This document shows, piece after piece, positions 1 to 12,590 of a stretch of 64,000 nucleotides of DNA (position 1 is the first letter of the stretch; every line of letters begins with the position of its first letter). Made by a program: the position numbers and the translations under genes. The notes under the pieces are model-generated. The model did not search any database, was not told the origin of the DNA, and saw nothing but the letters and a program-made list of their open reading frames with translations. The stretch comes from Typhlomys cinereus (lineage: Eukaryota; Chordata; Mammalia; Rodentia; Platacanthomyidae). Location of the stretch: positions 9,681,688-9,745,687 of the forward strand of contig JALPQD010000004.1 of NCBI GenBank assembly GCA_023101885.1, read 5' to 3'.

Positions 1-354
1 GTAGTTCAATGATGGCTGGCAATAGCTGTTCGATCCAATAGTCCAGGGGATGATGGCTGAAGGCTAGAGGAGTCCTAGAGAATCTTTAATCACATTGAAG
101 ACTTGGAGGGTTGGAGGGCTAGAGGGTTGAAGAAATGAAGAACTGGGTGGCTGGAGGGAAGATTGCAGAGCTACACAGAATCTCTCCTCTTCACAGTCTT
201 CTGTTCTATGGCTCCTTTATTTGGTCCATTACTGGAGGTTCCGATGGGATCTAGGGATGATCTTTGTATTACCCAGATAATCTCTTCAGGTGGTCTCAGC
301 TGATCTTAGTTAATGCCAGGTGTGTCAAGTTGACACCCAGGATTAACTATCACA
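1..354. repeat. Interspersed-repeat-like segment, 3' end shared with the ~400-bp family
   Basis: The right end reads tgtcaagttgacac followed shortly by taactatcaca, the same ending as the copies near 15584 and 24648. The left part differs, so it may be another subfamily or an L1/LTR 3' end. It lies in the SLC27A6 intron upstream of the first visible exon. Confidence 0.45.
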
Positions 355-1179
355 CATACACACATGCAAAAAAGTTTTCTTTTCTTAATTTACTTTTTTT
401 CTTTTAGAGTTTCACACATGAATAGAATGAATTGATATCACTTAATGAGTTTAATTAACTAATCAATTAATATCCCGTAGGTATATTTTTCAGACATTGC
501 CTTCCCCAAAGTGAATAGTATTTTGATTTCTACCATACTTGGGAGGTTCCTAGTTAAATAAGGGAATTTTGAAAAAATCCATTCTTCCTTTAAATCAAAT
601 GTTGTCCTATAAGAGAATGGAGACTTTCAGCACAAATTAATTTTATCTATGACACCAAAGCAATATCTAGCTCACAAGGTTATTTTCCATGTGAATATTT
701 TTGCAAAAATTACCTTAAATAATTGTTCTGATAATTAATAATCACTTATGATTTTCACATCTGTACACATATATATGTGTACATGTACACATGCATATAT
801 TATTATCTATATAGAAATATTATTTATATATCAGATTTGTTTGCAAATATAATATGAACTTTTACTAAAATATTTTTGCCATGTGAAATCCTTGAGTAAT
901 ACTACATATCAGATCATGTATATATAAGTATACATACTTACATAAACATACATATTTATATGTGAACCTACACACATACTTTTTATATCTTAAGTAGTTT
1001 TCTCCAAACTTCTAATGTTTTGTTTGGTATTTTTCCTTTCCCTGATTTTGAGAAATGTGTGTTTATATACATCCATACATCCATACAAACATGCATGTGG
1101 GAGAGATAGTTTTTTAAATATTTCTTTCTTAGCACTATGCAATATTTTTGGAGTAGCTTTTGCTGCACCTTATAACTTT
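355..1179. other. Intron sequence, no recognised element
   Basis: AT-rich DNA with short TATA/ACATA runs around 766-960. Nothing conserved or gene-like was seen. Confidence 0.5.
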
Positions 1180-1700
1180 AATTATATTATTTTTCTTATT
1201 TGTTTCAAAATGATCTTGATTTTTATGGTAACTTTTTCTTTTGCTGATATAGGTAATTTAAAATTATGCCATTCAAAAATTTGGTGATTTTGTACATTTG
1301 TTTGTGAATCAGTGTCAGGTGGTTCTTTGAATTTGAATAAATCTTGCTATAAGGTACAAAGTGTGATTACACTGTTTTGTCAAATGTTTCACATGCACGG
1401 AAATGAATGCATATTCTTCAATGACATATTGCATTGTTGTATACATAAATTTACAAGTTGATTAATTTTCTTCAGCCTTCTCAGTTCTTATGATTCTTTT
1501 TTTGCCTGATTTGTTAATACATAGAGCGATTAGCCAGTAATGGAGATTTATCTATTTCTCTTTTCATCTGCCAATTTTTGCTTATCTGTTTTTTTGGCTA
1601 TGCTGTTTGGTGAGTAGAATAGCATTTCTGTCCTTCTGATAAAGTATTTATTGTTATGAAAGTCCCCTTTTGATCTGCAGAAATATTTTCTACTTGAAGC
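1180..1700 (-). repeat. Old L1 fragment (L1M-like ORF2), minus strand
   Basis: The + strand has the T-rich wording typical of antisense mammalian L1 ORF2: tctatttctcttttcatctg, then a GCTATGCTGTTTGG-like stretch and gaaagtccccttttgatctg. It is diverged, with no open frame, and is intronic in SLC27A6. Confidence 0.6.
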
Positions 1701-1859
1701 CAACCACATTGGCCGTTAATACACTTAATACAATGTGTATTAATACACATTGGCCATTAATGCACATTAATACACTTACACTAGACATGGGCAACTTATC
1801 AGTGGCTGCAACACTGAGGTCAACAACATTATATCCCCTAGCACCTATTAACTGCTGAT

Positions 1860-1936
1860 ATTCCTCAGTGAGTGGAAACCCCAGCCCAAAGCAGTAAGGA
1901 GGTAGAATAATCCAGGATGGCTCCCTGTCTTGGGCC

Positions 1937-1980
<44 letters not shown>
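1860..1980 (+). repeat. SINE 3' body with (CA)20 tail
   Basis: It carries ggaggtagaataatccagga, the same body word as the SINEs at 4986, 30607 and 35782. It ends in a (CA)20 run at 1941-1980. The tRNA-like head is missing. Confidence 0.65.
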
Positions 1981-1982
<2 letters not shown>

Positions 1983-2596
1983 TGTCCTCTTCACACTCAT
2001 GTACACACTTACACTCACACATGGAAAAATGAGTAAATAAGTAGACAATAAACACAATGATAGTTACATTCAGTTACCATATATGTGTGCTAAATTTACA
2101 CTGATTCTATGATTTTAGTTTACTTTTAACTAGAATCTAGGTATTGAGAGCTAATAATAGGGTCAGTAAATGAAATAGTCTCTATTTTTAAAGCAGATGA
2201 ATACATACAAACAAACGGGATTCAATATTCCTGCTCAAGATTGTATAACTAGGAAATGATAATGCTGGAGGTACACTTCATAATGTTGGAGCTGTAATTA
2301 TTTTCCTATGATATACTTTCTTAGTTAATCTCTACCAAAAATGTTTTCAGTGATGTATAATTTAGAAAGAAAATTTTACAGATATAAGGAAGCACAAGTT
2401 ACATGTTCTGGCCTATTGTGACTTTTATTAGATGTGAGACATAATTCCACAGCAGAATTTTGTGAGCTTTATTTTTCTGCTGCTTTTCCATTATTACACA
2501 TGTAGAACTTACTTCTGAGGTAAATGCCATATAACAATAGTGATAAAGAAGAGGAATTGGGGATTGGAATTAATTGCAAGTCTTTTCTTCTAACAG

Positions 2597-2791
2597 AGAG
2601 AAGGAGAAAAGGATCATAAGGTGCGTTTGGCAGTTGGAAATGGAATGCGGAGTGATGTGTGGAGACAATTTCTAGACAGATTTGGGAATATTAAGATGTG
2701 TGAACTTTATGGAGCTACAGAAGGAAACATTTGCTTCATGAACCATACTGGGAAAATTGGATCAGTTGGAAGAACAAATTTCTTTTACAAA
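2597..2791 (+). CDS. SLC27A6: SLC27A6 coding exon (first in window, probably exon 5 of 10)
   Basis: The exon has 65 codons and starts and ends in phase 0. The acceptor is ttcttctaacag and the donor is aaa|gtaagt. The translation runs from [16 protein letters not shown] to GRTNFFYK. It carries YGATEGNI, the conserved FATP/acyl-CoA synthetase motif (YGxTE class) that lines the adenylate/acyl pocket. A shifted acceptor two bases later (an overlapping AG) is possible, but it would break the phase and lose the conserved REGEKDHK start. The exon number is inferred from the human gene having ten coding exons. Confidence 0.93.
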
Positions 2792-5256
2792 GTAAGTACA
2801 GTATTTTCTTTCTAAAAGTATATTAATGTCTTTACATTCTTTTTTACAGTTGGTACTTACTGTTTATGATAAATTTTACCTCCTTTCTAAAGGTTAGGGC
2901 ATTTGTAAAGAAAGCTCTGGCCACAGGTGAAGTATGGTCCTATAAATTAGGTCAACTTCAGTAATCTGTCTTTTCTCTATAAAAGTGGAGAATTACATTG
3001 TTATCAATCTCTTCATTTTTATTATTCAATGTGCAGATAATAAGCACAAGCCCTGAATGTGTCTCTTTACATTTCCCTTGATTAATTTTCTTCTATGGTT
3101 TCTTCTATCTTTTATCATTTATACTACAGAAATTATATAGATTTTTGATAAGCATCAAATAAGATAAGAATTAAGATGAAATTTAAAATAATCTCAATAT
3201 ACAAATAAAAATTTTTTGAAAATATCTCAAGGCCTCAAGAGAAATAAACCAAACTGCAGTTAAATGAAATATTTGAATGATGCAATGCACTACTTACCCT
3301 GTATCTATTTATTGTATAATGACCATTTTTCTCAAGTACTTGGAAACATCAACAGAAATTACTGACATACTTAAGAAATTTCAGCAATTTTTAAAGAATT
3401 GAATAGTTATGGATTGTTTTCTTTGTATATAGTTTATATTAGAAATATTTTAGAAGACAAGTATATAAACTATGCATTCACAAATAAAATATTTTTGAAT
3501 TTCCATTGGCCAAATAACTATCATAATGAAAATTGGAGTTGGTATGTGTTAAATTACAATGAAATGGTAAATGAAAACTCATGCATTCAGCTAAGTACAA
3601 CTAAAAATTAAGTGGGTACAAAAATATCTACCTCTATTTTAATTTTTAAAATTTAAAAATTTTTAAAATTTAATTTTTAAAATTTAAAAATTTTTAAAAT
3701 TTAATTTTTAAAATTTAAAAATTTTTAAAATTTAATTTTTAAAACAAAATAAATAAAAGAAAGTCAAACATTAATGAATAAAGAATTTAATAAAGAATTG
3801 CAAAACAAAGATAAAGTGATCTTAAACAAATAAGTACATTTTGATTGGGAGATAACAAGGAGATATGAATAGCTGATGCTAGGAGTAAAAAACAATACAT
3901 CATTGCAGTTGCTTTAAGTGTCAAACATTAAGAATTTAAACTTAAGCTTTATTGTACATTTGAAATTGTTAGATGAATTTGATTTATTTCTAGAAATTCA
4001 AGTAAAACTTAACAGTAATAACTTGAGTTAGCTCATCACATTAAGAAACATGAATTTGTAACCTAGTCCTTCCCTGTAATTGTACCACATATGTGAAGGA
4101 TAAACATTTCCCATCTTAAAAATTGTTCCAATGAAGAAAAGAAAAACAAGCCAAAAATCTTTGAATTATTTTCTGGTTTCTGAACTGATAGAATAGTGCA
4201 TGGAAAGACACTGAAGAGCAATTACCAGTAATACATGTGCACGTGCAAAGAAAGGATTCTGGGCTCATTTGTTTTTCTGCTCAGCTGTGCTTTCTCAGAG
4301 GCCAACACCATGCCCTAGAAGACTACAGCGCACCCACTTACACTAACTTTGTCCTGAGAAGACCTTCAAGAATGCCCGATACAAACCCAGGAACTGCTGT
4401 GCTACTTGCATCCTGAGCTTCCTTAGTCTAGTAGTAGGTTGCCCTAAATCAAAGAACATGAAAAAGAAATTTAACACAAAAAGTGTTTGTTCTTCTCATG
4501 TCAAGTGGTTTATTTGGTTTCTGAAAGTCACTGACACATATAATGCTTTCCATGTCAGTGAGTCAAGTCCCTATTCAAACCTAGCATAAGTTGCACTAAT
4601 GTTTTAAATCTAAGTGAGTTAAAGATATCTATAGTGTATTCTTTTGGGCTTCTGAAGGTCTAGTTGAGAGGTAAGAAATACATTCTAAACAAAAGATTTC
4701 TTTTTTTTTAAGCAGTACTGGAGTTATTAAGGTTTTTTTTTTTTAACTGTAACCCAGTTTCTTAATTCATACCAAGGTTTTCATAGCAAATTGGGTATTA
4801 TTGTCCAGCTCCCTGTATAAAACTGAGGCATTCCAAAGTAATTTCTAGGAAGAGTGTGATGAAGATCATTTGTATTTCTTGTTGTTCATTTATGTTGCTC
4901 ACTTGAATTCACTATGATTTTCCAATGTTGGCGATTCTTCCTCTCAGATGGCCATGATATCAATATATTAAAACATTAGGATTATGGGCTGCAGAGAGGG
5001 AAAGCTTTTGTCTCACAAGCAAAAGGATCTGAGTTTAGATATCAGATCCTACATAAAAATATCACGCAGAAATGACTGCAGCTTGCACTTCCAGCACTGG
5101 AAGGCAGAACCTAAAAAACTCCAGAGCAAAACCATAAGGAGGAAATCCAGGATGATTTCTGAAGTCACTCTTAGGCCTCCACAGGAACACATACTTAAGT
5201 GCCCTCTTCTGCACACACACATGCACACACATGCACACACATGCACATACATGCAT

Positions 5257-5302
<46 letters not shown>

Positions 5303-7871
5303 CCCCACGATTAGTTCTTATTTATGTGGAAAACATCTGTCTTTCAATTCATTTATTGAGTAATTTTTATTAACAAAATATAATTTTAAAGCTGTACCTA
5401 TAGAATCTAATTTTGTATTTCATCATTTCATTTACTGTTTGGCTATAGAACAGGTGATAAGAAAAATATCCAATCATTGTTTCATAACTGTGTAGGGAGA
5501 TTTTGTAAGTGTGCTTCGTAAGCTTAATGGAACTCATATTTGCTGTTGCTTTAGAGAGAAATAAGCCTTCAAGTAGAGAGAAAATTTCATGAGTAAAGAA
5601 GAGATATTATTGAGGGGCAGAGTTCCTGTAATCCCAATTTACTTATCAGCTGCAAGACCTACCATTTTAATGTGTAAAACTTTTGAGATAGTGCCCCATA
5701 AAGGCTCCTAAGCAAGTAGTCTACAGATGTGGCAACAGTGTGCGTGAGACAAACTGAAATAAAAGTTGGGGACAGTTGGGCAGTCTTTTGCTTTTATATG
5801 GTATTCACTGGAGGAAATAGTGAGGACATAATACACAAGAAACCCACAGAGGGAATAGGCCTTGGAAAGGGAGAAAATAAATATAACTAAAATATGACTG
5901 AAAATATAGAAATTCACATCAAAATGTAAGTACTTCAAAATGCCAAGAAATGTTTAGGAAAGTATTTTCTGCAAGCTCAAAAAAAAATCAACTCAGTATT
6001 TTCTTTAAAAATGAAACCTCAAAGGAAAGGAAGCTTCAAGGAAACATGCATCAACAAAGGAATTAAAAAGTTAAACATGATTGGCTCAAAACAAAAAAAA
6101 AATGAAAACATTACAAAAATGAATACCACATTAAAGTACTTCAGAACAAAAGGGATTGTAAGCAGAGTTAAGGAGCACATGCTTTGGCAGGCACGTAACT
6201 TGCTCTAATAGAAAAGAAACAATAACAGATATAATGGAATACAATTAGCAAAAGAACATACCATGTGTGTTCCAGGGAACAAAATATGATGCAGAAGGAG
6301 AACCAGAAAACTGTATTATGGTGAAAATAATGACCAAAAATGTAATATACTTGGCCATGCAAAGCCGGGGAAAATGGGGTGTACAATATATAACTTTGAA
6401 GAGGGAAAATGGTTTTGAGAACTCTGAAAACAAAGCAAAGTAACACTGGATGCCATGCAAAAACCAAGAAAATGACTTCACATAGGAATCTTAGTGCTAA
6501 TTAACTTGTTCTTGAAGCTTAAGGGCAGCAAAGAAATTTTCCCAGCATTAAAAAAAGAAAAGAAAATGTATATGTTTTCACAAGAACACTGTACTCTACA
6601 AAATCCATTGGGTGCAAACAAAACTTAGATAAAGCAAAACTTAGAATTAAGAAATCACCTTCAATGTAAAAGATTTAATGATCACCATTTAAGCTGTATA
6701 AATATAGACAATTGAATAGCTCCACATTATGTCTCTAAATGGAATGGAAATACAAAACCTGCAAACATTGAAATATGCATGACAGTAACAGTAGTAAACA
6801 GGTAATCCTTCTGTCTTCCTCCTGTGGAAATCCACAGATGCACTACTAGAGAGACAAAAAGGGATTACTAAAAAGCCTGATTCTTCCTAAATTTTTAAAA
6901 TATTTTATTTTCCTAAAATTTTAAAATATTTTATTTATGTATTTGTGTGTGAGAGAGAGAAAGAGAGAGGGGGAGAAAGAGAGAGAGAGCATGAAAGAGA
7001 TAGTGTATTCACGGTTTTACAGTGCAGGTCAAAGACAACTTTTGGAAGTCTGTTTCCTTTTCTACTAGGGACTAGGGAGATAGAGCTTAGTCATCAAACT
7101 TTTGTACAGGTTTCTTTACCCACTGAGTCAAAGACTCCTTTCCTAAGCATTTTAATTATAAAAAATATTTTTTGGCATAAGGAAAGTTAATCAAATAGAA
7201 AGTTAGGGAACATTCCACAAAAGACTAGCTTTACTTCTGACATCAACTGAAATCTCAGAAGTTCCAAGGCCACTCTTAGGTTTGAGCAGTGACAAGGAAT
7301 CACAAAACTTATTGGAAGTTGATATACTCAAAGTTAAAGTATATCACAGATAAAGGATTCATATTAAAACCAGACAAGGAAGAGGCCCCCAGGAAGAATC
7401 CAGGGAGCTCCAAAGGCAAGGCTGAAAACGGCTTCTCTTCTAGGGGCAGAGTGGCAATCACAACACACATGTCTAAACACCATCTCTAGTTCTTGGGATA
7501 AAACTGGGATCCCAAACCCAACCATTGTTGATATGGCTTAAAGATCCTTTTAAGATCATTTTGTTACCATCTAATTGACCTAAGTGTCTTAGACAAATCC
7601 AATGACAAATTCAAGGTCTTACAGATTAGATCCCAGAAATGGAGAGAGAAACTCAGACATCATTTTTCAATGTAAAATTCTTTGCTGCACAGTCCTCAAG
7701 TGATATTTCAATTCTAATATCCACTCTCCTCTAGGCTCAAAGTTTCTTCACGTTTAATCATGGAATTGACGTCTGGGTTACTTTTTTTCAATTCACAAAC
7801 TCATGAAAATAAATGTACAAAAGCATGTAGTATGGAGGGAGAATTTCCAGTTCTTTGGATAAAGTCGTGTG

Positions 7872-7913
<42 letters not shown>

Positions 7914-10900
7914 TGCCATTTTGGGGAAATCTTTTACCAAGGCTGTTGTGAACAAGATCCCAAACAGTGTGCTCTGACAATGCATACATATAGATTTACA
8001 TACTAAATTACATTCTCTAAAATTTAGAGATTTTTAAAGTGTGGCAAATAGTTTTATTTGTATTATTCTAATATAGTCATCATTGTAATCTCACAGGAAT
8101 ATTTTTAAAGATTGGGAGAAAAATGAAAATACCTTTAGGTAGACATTCATGTTTGATGTTATAATTGTTTTACGTTCAATAGAGCTATAAAAGCACTCAC
8201 TGTCTAGCCATGAAATTCTATACAGTCATAATAAAGCACGCTTAACAGTAATTTGGGATGCAAGCAATATCACCTGTACATACTGTCATCAAATTAATTT
8301 GGAAAGAAATACATTAAAATTACTGTCAGAAGTTGCTAAGAAAATGTTTAAAAATGTTAAAACAGGTGGAGAAAAGAATGTGCCCTGGCAAGATTCTGTT
8401 CCTGCTTCAACATGGAGATAAAGCCTGTTCTGGAACTTCTGGAAACTTTCTTTGTACCAGTCATTAGGCAAAAGGGCAATATCTTGTTATCCCATTTACA
8501 AATTCCAACCCACACAAGCCTCTGCTATAACAAAGAATCTTTATATAATGAAGAATAAATATTTCACTGCTGTCTCTTTCATTGATCCAAATCTCAGAAT
8601 GGGATAATACTCATGAGTCATACAGTGTTCTGATGCTTAAATTAAATGTATTGTATCTGAGATAGAGTAAGTGACCAATTCTAGTTGCTGTCATTTATAC
8701 TGAATTAAAATGATGAATTTTAATTTTAATTGCAAGCTTATTTTAGAAGATTAAAAACAGACATGTTTCTGTCTTATCTTTGATATTGATGTCATATTTA
8801 TTCTACTGATTTTAATGATCTTTTTGTATTACTTGTTATTTATTATATACTCTGCTCCTCTCTCTTTATTCCTTAATCTATCCTTAAGTGCCTTCTTTTA
8901 TTTTTTCATCTTATTTCATTGCATTCTTTGTTGAATCTAATCCCTGCCAATCTAATTAGATTACACATTTAAATGGCCAACAAAACTTTGCTTTTCTTGT
9001 ATATAAAAGAAGGAATCTTTATTAACCAACTTTCAGCTCCCTTTCAGAGTCAGTACAGGTTGGCTATGTGGCAGTATGACATAATACTGAAGTCACCACA
9101 GGCAGGGAAGCTGGGACTATTTGGGGAGGAGAGAAGGCATCCAGCTAGCATAGCTCATGAGAAGCAACTAGGACATTCTAACAGAAGCATCAGTCATCTC
9201 ATGCCATAGCCTGGTGCAGAAGCACCTGGCATTAATGAAGGGGCATTGATGGAAACAACTCATAGCAAGTCAAGTTCCCTCAGTATTTTTTAGGCATTTG
9301 TTAACTTTTCTAAATGCCATGAAAAAAATTGAAAAAAAATGCCTCCCGCATGCATCTTCGAAGATATTCCAAATAGCTGCAAAAATGATCCATCTTCTTG
9401 TCGTGAAAGAGTCTATCACTAAACAATAGATGGTGGATTGTTTCTATATTACAGTTATCACCCAGTTATGCTTAAAATTTAGTAGTGCTAAGGCAAATGC
9501 ACCATAAAGAAAATGAAACTAAGTACCATTTAGAGATGGCTTCTTGCTAAAGCCTATAATTGATTTTTTATCAGTAAAACTAATTTGTTTTAATACAATG
9601 ATTGAATTCTTCATTTCAGTTGAGCATGAATTAGGCTTGTTGTACATATGATTGTACAAATAACTAAATAATTGCGTTTGCTTCATTTTGCTTTTGCAGC
9701 TTTTTTTCGCTTTCGAGCTGATAAAGTATGATTTTCATAATGACAAACCTCTGAGGAATGAGCAGGGTTGGTGTAAATGCGTGAAGAAAGGTAAGTGGAA
9801 TGTTTGAAGATGTGGCCTCGGGCAATGTATCTACACTGAGTTCAGAAGAGAAACAAAGACTAGTTCTGATCATTGAAAATGTTTGGCTGGGGTTATAATG
9901 CAGATAGAATGGTTTAGCCACTGGATGCTGTGTTGTAGCTCAGTCACACTGATGGTAAGCTATGAAAAACCTCAAGAGTTACTATTTGGTTTGTATTTTT
10001 AATAGTGTACATACCTACCTGAACTCTGAAGATGTTGCTCAAGAGTAGAGGGGAAACAGTTTCTGGAGATTCCAAGAACTTGAACATGTTTTTCTAGTGT
10101 GTGTTCTTAAAAGCATAGAAAATGCCTGATTCAGATTTCAAATTTCATAATTGGGCATAAGTAGTCTCAGAGTTTCTGGAAAACCTTATCAACCCCAACT
10201 ATCTGCTGGACTGTTTTAGAATACACATAATGAATTGTTAGATTGTCTTTTTCCGCTATGGCATCGTGTCTCCCCAAAGTCAAGCATGCCTAGACAGGGA
10301 CCTGCTATAACCTGTGTAAGCATGTTTGTCAGAGAAGAAAAAAAAGGGACATACATGGCAAATAACACAAGGTTTTGGACAATCCTGGAACACAGAGAAT
10401 GCAGCTGCCAGAAATTACTGTGATTATTATTAAGCTTTGAAGTCATGTGAACCTTGTGGCCACTATTAGATTCCAAAGTCTCCAGTTGAAGCTGTGTGAC
10501 ACTTTCTTTCCCTGTAAAATGAAGCTGTTTTCCAGACCTGCCTGGCAGGTTTGTGGTGAGGAGCACGTAGAGCTCTCAGCATGGCAGCCTACTGCGGAGA
10601 AGATGTGGGGCTTAGCTGTGGTGGAGATGATGAAAGTGACAGGGAGTTAGTGAGGATAGTGACAACAAGGAGGAAGAAACGCGGTTCTGTTGGAACAGTG
10701 CACATGCTGAGGACAAAACTGGCTAGCCTTGCCAGCTTGCCCACCCAGTCAGGATGGGAGAGGTGGAGAGAGTATTGTCTTGTGCGTCTTGCCCGTAAGT
10801 CACAGCCACGTGAGTCCTGCCTGATGTTCCTGCAGGCCAATCAAGAAGGAAGCACACAGTGTCCCCGAAACTGCACAGTGGCTGCTGCTGTCCCTAGTGG

Positions 10901-12343
10901 GACCTAATCGTAGAGGTAGCTTTTGCCTTGCAGATTGCTGAATGCAATCTTGATTAAACAAGCGTGATTGGAATAATTATTTCAGATGAGTGCCTAAAGA
11001 TAAGTGGCGCTCTGAAGTTTCCTGAGATGGAGCTCTTTTTAATGTCCTTCACCCCCTGCTGAGGATTTCTAGAACAGCATTCGGGAGAATAAACCATCCT
11101 TCTCAACTTCTAATAATAGAGATCGGATCAGACTATTTTACAAAAACTTTGCCACAGAACTTTAGAGGCTTGATTTTGATTTCTAGGTCTGTTTCTTCTG
11201 ATTTTTGATAGTTTACTTCACCCTTCTGGCCATCACTTCTTTTCTTACCAAGAGAGAACTGTAGTATTGGTTTCAAAGAATTTCTGAAAAGAATAAATAA
11301 AATGATAGCTATAGGGAAGTCACAGTTACTGTCTAACACATACTGCTTTTTATCATTATGATAAAGTTATTATGAATTGTGTATTTGCTGTCAATGTTAT
11401 CTGAATTAAAAATCTGTGTAATTCAAAACAGAAATAGCCCTTAATATAAGAACCAAGAATGGAAAAGCAATGTAATACACCTTCCCTTTGCATGTAATTC
11501 CCTTTTCACGTTTTCTCCAAGGTTGTGTTTGTGCTAATCTGTGAAAGAATGTGTTGGATGTAGGTAGCATGAATAAATGAGCAAGAATAAATAAGTAGGA
11601 TAAAATACAAGGGAAAGTAATATGATCAGCTCTGTTCATCAGCTCTGGTTTAATACAATGCCGACTCATGTTGTATGCAATAATGGTCAGAATTGGGTGG
11701 CTGCTAACGTGCCCTTTTGTCCCGCAGGAGAACCTGGATTGCTCATTTCCCCTGTAAATATGAAGAATCCCTTCTTCGGCTATGCTGGCTGTAACGAGCA
11801 TACAAAAAGCAAACTGCTTTTTGATGTCTTTAAAAAGGGAGATGTTTACTTTAACACAGGAGACTTAATGGTCCAAGACCAGGAGAATTTCTTATATTTC
11901 TGGGACCGTATTGGAGACACTTTTAGGTATGAATGAATGACCTTGAGATGTTCAGCTTGTCCTGTAATTATCAACCATCCTTCTGTAAAAGCAGAGATCC
12001 GTTTCTTTTAGGGCAGTCAGAATACTTTTATCTCCATAATGCTTCTTCACATAAAAAATCATTCACCATTTTTTTTCAAAACTGAGCTATCACTGAAATT
12101 TTAATATAAAATGTCGTTCTGGTTTCTAATAAGTTAGTTTACACCCAATCAATGAATTCCAAAAGTAAAAGAAATACATGAAGCATATGAATTAAGATTA
12201 AAACAGAAAATCAATTTTATTTTATTCTTAGTATTTTACAGTGTGTCATTTATAGCAATCAAACTTAATTCTAACACAAAAGATGCTGACTTCATTGAAT
12301 GATCAACAAGTGTTTCTGTAGAAATTCCTTTGTGTGTGTGTGT

Positions 12344-12375
<32 letters not shown>

Positions 12376-12534
12376 ATGCAAGAGGGCATTTGATTGTGTG
12401 TACATATAGAGGTCCAAGGGTGATATTGAGAATCACCCTGGATTGCTCTACCTTTCTACTGCTTTTTCTTTATAGTTTACCAGGCTCTGACTCCTAGGGC
12501 CAAAAGTGCAGTCCTCTGCCATTTCTTCTCTGTG

Positions 12535-12590
<56 letters not shown>

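Larger units (their letters stand above)
2792..9699 (+). other. SLC27A6: SLC27A6 intron, 6.9 kb
   Basis: GT-AG intron between the first two visible exons. It holds the 31-bp AT tandem repeat (3641-3744), a CA-tailed SINE (4986-5300), a minus-strand B2/B3-like SINE (6900-7135) and a (GT)n run (7873-7911). The remainder (2800-3640, 3745-4985, 5301-6899, 7136-7870 and 7912-9699) is AT-rich with no recognised element. Confidence 0.85.

Noticed and set aside
3641..3744. CRISPR-like regular spacing
   Set aside because: A gapless tandem repeat without unique spacers, in a mammalian intron.
5049..5300. Cys/Val-rich and His/Thr-rich open frames over CA/GT runs (also at 1848, 7760, 12236, 12537, 52985)
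   Set aside because: They are translations of dinucleotide microsatellites at SINE tails, with no real coding signal.
11406..11801. 131-codon minus-strand frame overlapping an SLC27A6 exon
   Set aside because: Runs antisense through a real exon and its intron, with no family resemblance.
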